From: J013 sp038521775 | GTDB lineage: Bacteria; Pseudomonadota; Alphaproteobacteria; Rhodobacterales; Rhodobacteraceae | Assembly: GCA_038521775.1 (NCBI GenBank) | Contig: JBCBKN010000250.1 | Span: forward strand, 1 to 7,095 | Direction of reading: 5' to 3' | DNA: 7,095 bases | In this document: positions 5,548 through 7,095 of the stretch, one piece after another | Position numbering within the stretch: position 1 is the first letter of the stretch | How the letters are laid out: every line of letters begins with the position of its first letter | Notes under the pieces: model-generated | Database searches by the model: none | Seen by the model: the letters and a program-made list of their open reading frames with translations, nothing else | Told to the model about the DNA's origin: nothing | Translations under genes and position numbers: made by a program

Positions 5548-5563
5548 GCCAGCAAAAAGAAAA
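5538..5563. repeat. perfect 12-bp inverted repeat formed by the T-tracts of two opposed terminators
   Basis: TTTTCTTTTTGC (5538-5549) and GCAAAAAGAAAA (5552-5563) are perfect inverted copies around the dinucleotide CA. The left arm is the T-tract of the rpmG terminator, and the right arm is, on the other strand, the T-tract of the hairpin at 5564-5583. The whole 5519-5583 block is therefore roughly symmetrical about 5550. Confidence 0.85.
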
Positions 5564-5583
5564 GGCCGGGGCATGCCCCGGCC
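5554..5583 (-). terminator. second intrinsic terminator for leftward transcription
   Basis: A perfect 20-bp palindrome at 5564-5583 (half-site GGCCGGGGCA) is followed, reading on the minus strand, by TTTTCTTTTT. It lies about 100 bases beyond the stop of the leftward Bax-inhibitor gene and would stop transcripts that escape the nearer terminator from entering rpmG. Confidence 0.8.
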
Positions 5584-5631
5584 CGCATCGCTTGGCGCCC
5601 GGACCGGCGCCCGATACGCTTAGCTGAAACG

Positions 5632-5656
5632 AAAAAGGGCCGGCGCAGGCCAGCCC
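5632..5656 (-). terminator. intrinsic terminator of the Bax-inhibitor-1 gene
   Basis: On the minus strand GGGCTGGC, a CTGC loop and GCCGGCCC form an 8-bp stem with one G-U pair, followed by TTTTTCGTTT. It begins 27 bases after the gene's stop codon. Confidence 0.85.
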
Positions 5657-5683
5657 TTCCGGTGGTCAGAGACCTGTCGTCCG

Positions 5684-6472
5684 CTATTCCTGTGAACCGA
5701 AGAACATCAGCAGGAACTGGAACAGATTGAGGAAGGCGAGATAAAGGCTCATCGCGCCGTCGATCGCCGCTTTGTCCAGCCAGTCCTGGTCGGCCTGTCC
5801 GACCATCTGCAGATAGGTGTTCTTGATGTCCTGGGTGAAGAAGGCGGTCAGCCCAGAAAAGATCAGCACCCCGATGATCGAGATCGCGAACATCATCGCC
5901 GGCGAGGCCAGGAAGATGTTGATCACCATCGCCACGATCAGGCCGATCAGACCCATCAGAAGGAAGGTGCCCATCCGGCTGAGATCGCGCTTGGTGCTGT
6001 AGCCCCAGAGGCTGAGGCTCGCAAAGGCGATCGCCGTGATCAGAAAGGTCTGCACGATCGAATAGGCGGTGAATACGATGAAGATCGAGCTCAGCGAAAT
6101 GCCGATCACCGCGGCAAAGACGAAGAAGCCCAGTTTCACACCCTCAGCCGAGGCGCGGCGCATCAGCGGCCCCCAGCCGACGAAGAGGAAGATGAGCGGC
6201 GCAAACATCAGCACCCAGCGCAGCGGCGACAGGTAGAGCGCCTCACCCAGCGCGGTCAGCATCGTGCCATTGTTGAGAACAATCGTCTCGGCCGTCGGCG
6301 TGTTGGTCGTTGCAAGGCCCGAGATCGCCCAGGCGGCCAGCGCGGTGATGACCATGCCCATGGCCATAACGCCATAGACTTTGTTCATATGCGCGCGAAG
6401 GCCCGCATCGATCTGCTGCGTGTCGGTCGTCGCCCCGGTGTAGAACTTCCGGGCCGTGTCGTTCTGAGCCAT
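5684..6472 (-). CDS. Bax inhibitor-1 / YccA-family membrane protein
   Basis: 262 residues from the ATG at 6472 (MAQNDTARKF), which has GAGAGGGG eight bases ahead; an in-frame TTG six codons upstream lacks this. After a hydrophilic cytoplasmic start there are seven hydrophobic segments at about 32-55, 84-104, 112-134, 137-158, 167-188, 190-212 and 236-258, the BI-1 (TMBIM, UPF0005) topology. Family features include GISLSSIF (124-131), a GYSTKRDLSRMGTFL loop and NLFQFLL in the last helix. Characterised members such as Bacillus YetJ are pH-sensitive Ca2+ leak channels; bacterial relatives (YccA, YbhL) associate with membrane quality control. Unusually, the two positions that normally hold the proton-sensing aspartates, in a TAYDTQ-like and a YLDF-like motif, read TAFFTQ (Phe212) and YLAF (Ala246). 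The family assignment is firm; channel activity is doubtful. It is a single-gene unit with its own terminators. Confidence 0.93.
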   Translation of the reverse strand: MAQNDTARKFYTGATTDTQQIDAGLRAHMNKVYGVMAMGMVITALAAWAISGLATTNTPTAETIVLNNGTMLTALGEALYLSPLRWVLMFAPLIFLFVGWGPLMRRASAEGVKLGFFVFAAVIGISLSSIFIVFTAYSIVQTFLITAIAFASLSLWGYSTKRDLSRMGTFLLMGLIGLIVAMVINIFLASPAMMFAISIIGVLIFSGLTAFFTQDIKNTYLQMVGQADQDWLDKAAIDGAMSLYLAFLNLFQFLLMFFGSQE

Positions 6473-6669
6473 ATTCGGCACCCCTCTCAATCCATGTGTC
6501 GAACTGGCCCGCCAGTGCGCGAGCCCGCCGTGTAGTTTGGTATTTTTGCCACGGTTTTCAAGCGTCCTGGCGCGCGGTTCAAGCGCATTTTCGCAACGCG
6601 GAAGCCGCTGTCAGCGCCCAAGCCGGCGGCAGGCCCGGACAGCAGCCGGGTTTTGCCGCACAGCACCTC
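6473..6669. promoter_or_regulatory. upstream region of the Bax-inhibitor gene with a repeated CGCTTGAA
   Basis: On the minus strand CGCTTGAA occurs twice, 21 bases (two helical turns) apart (plus-strand positions 6557-6564 and 6578-6585). The proximal copy reads CTTGAAA and is followed, after 15 bases, by CCAAACTA. This loosely resembles the alphaproteobacterial heat-shock sigma factor (RpoH) promoter layout, and TTGAAA could equally be a housekeeping -35. No clear terminator for the upstream permease gene is visible here. Confidence 0.3.
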
Positions 6670-7095
6670 TCACTCGCGTGCGCGCAGCACCCGTGCGGGC
6701 CGTGCGGCCAGCGGGCGCAGGGCAAAGAGGAGGCCTGCAATCAGGCTCGCCGAGGCCCCGCCCACGACCACAAGCACCGCCGAGGCCGGCTCAAGCGTGA
6801 ATTGCGCCTGCATCACATAGGTGATCACCGACCACGCACCCACCGCACCGGCAAAAAGCGCCACCAAACCGGCCGAAAGCCCCAGCAATGCCGCCCGCAG
6901 CGCAAAACTCGACAGGATGCGACGTCGCGTGGCGCCGAGGGTCTTGAGAACCGCTGATTCGTAGATCCGCCGGCGCTCACCCGCCGCAGCCGCCCCGATC
7001 AGCACCACAAACCCGGTGACCAGAACCGCACCCGCCGCCCAGCGCGTGGCGGTGGCCAGATCGCCCAGCGCCTCGGTCACGCGGCCCAGCGCGTC
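6670..7095 (-). CDS. FtsX-like ABC transporter permease, C-terminal part
   Basis: Partial: the frame is open to the window edge, so the start is outside; 141 C-terminal residues are visible. Three membrane helices (about 19-38, 66-88 and 104-126) enclose the characteristic cytoplasmic loop GERRRIYESAVLKTLGA (39-55) and RRRIL, which couples the permease to its ATPase. The end, ARPARVLRARE, is the usual ending of FtsX/MacB-type permeases. The pattern most resembles the large YbbP-type permeases (about 800 residues), which pair with a YbbA-type ATPase and often a TesA-type esterase, but those genes would lie beyond the window. The stop TGA is at 6670-6672. The cargo is unknown. The gene is 197 bases upstream of, and co-directional with, the Bax-inhibitor gene. 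Confidence 0.88.
   Translation of the reverse strand, partial: DALGRVTEALGDLATATRWAAGAVLVTGFVVLIGAAAAGERRRIYESAVLKTLGATRRRILSSFALRAALLGLSAGLVALFAGAVGAWSVITYVMQAQFTLEPASAVLVVVGGASASLIAGLLFALRPLAARPARVLRARE

Noticed and set aside
6634..6654. CCCGG/CCGGG hairpin followed by TTTT on the plus strand
   Set aside because: It has the orientation of a plus-strand terminator, but the genes on both sides are on the minus strand and the stem is only 5 bp.
1..7095. CRISPR arrays, tRNA or rRNA genes, insertion sequences, phage genes
   Set aside because: No spaced identical repeats, cloverleaf structures, rRNA-like sequence, transposase frames or terminal inverted repeats were seen on either strand.

Overview
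The window looks like chromosomal DNA of a GC-rich alphaproteobacterium, most likely from the Rhodobacterales. This rests on a PleD-type diguanylate cyclase, a DUF983 zinc-ribbon membrane protein followed by a long-insert Nudix hydrolase and a cysteine-free ribosomal protein L33 (rpmG), a Bax-inhibitor-1 protein and an FtsX-like permease. The species cannot be named from the sequence alone.

Layout: (1) 1-802 (+) is the 3' part of a PleD-like response regulator: a degenerate receiver domain plus a GGEEF cyclase domain with an intact I-site. (2) 803-1460 has no convincing gene. It begins with a decayed 13-bp tandem repeat that overlaps the pleD stop codon. (3) 3744 down to 1477 (-) is a four-gene co-directional cluster. 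In transcription order it encodes an exported four-EF-hand protein with a His-rich tail, an ECF sigma factor, a one-helix membrane protein that is probably the anti-sigma factor, and a membrane-anchored heavy-metal-sensor-like (CnrX/ZraP-type) periplasmic protein. (4) 3745-4069 is a divergent intergenic region carrying a tandem array of 11-bp direct repeats, the spacing used by OmpR/PhoB-family regulators. (5) 4070-5459 (+) holds DUF983, Nudix and rpmG. (6) 5519-5656 holds a stack of hairpins terminating rpmG from one side and the Bax-inhibitor gene from the other. (7) 6472-5684 (-) is a BI-1/YccA-family membrane protein in which both aspartates of the known proton-sensing dyad appear replaced. 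(8) 7095-6670 (-) is the C-terminal end of an FtsX-like ABC permease, cut by the window edge.

The most interesting unit is the EF-hand/sigma/one-TM/sensor cluster. By analogy with the CnrYXH and NccYXH systems it could be a transmembrane signalling module: the periplasmic protein senses a metal or envelope condition, the one-helix protein holds the sigma factor at the membrane, and the sigma factor is released. The EF-hand protein would be an added Ca2+- or metal-binding component. This is inference from domain content and gene order. No output promoter could be identified. The rest of the window is largely housekeeping.
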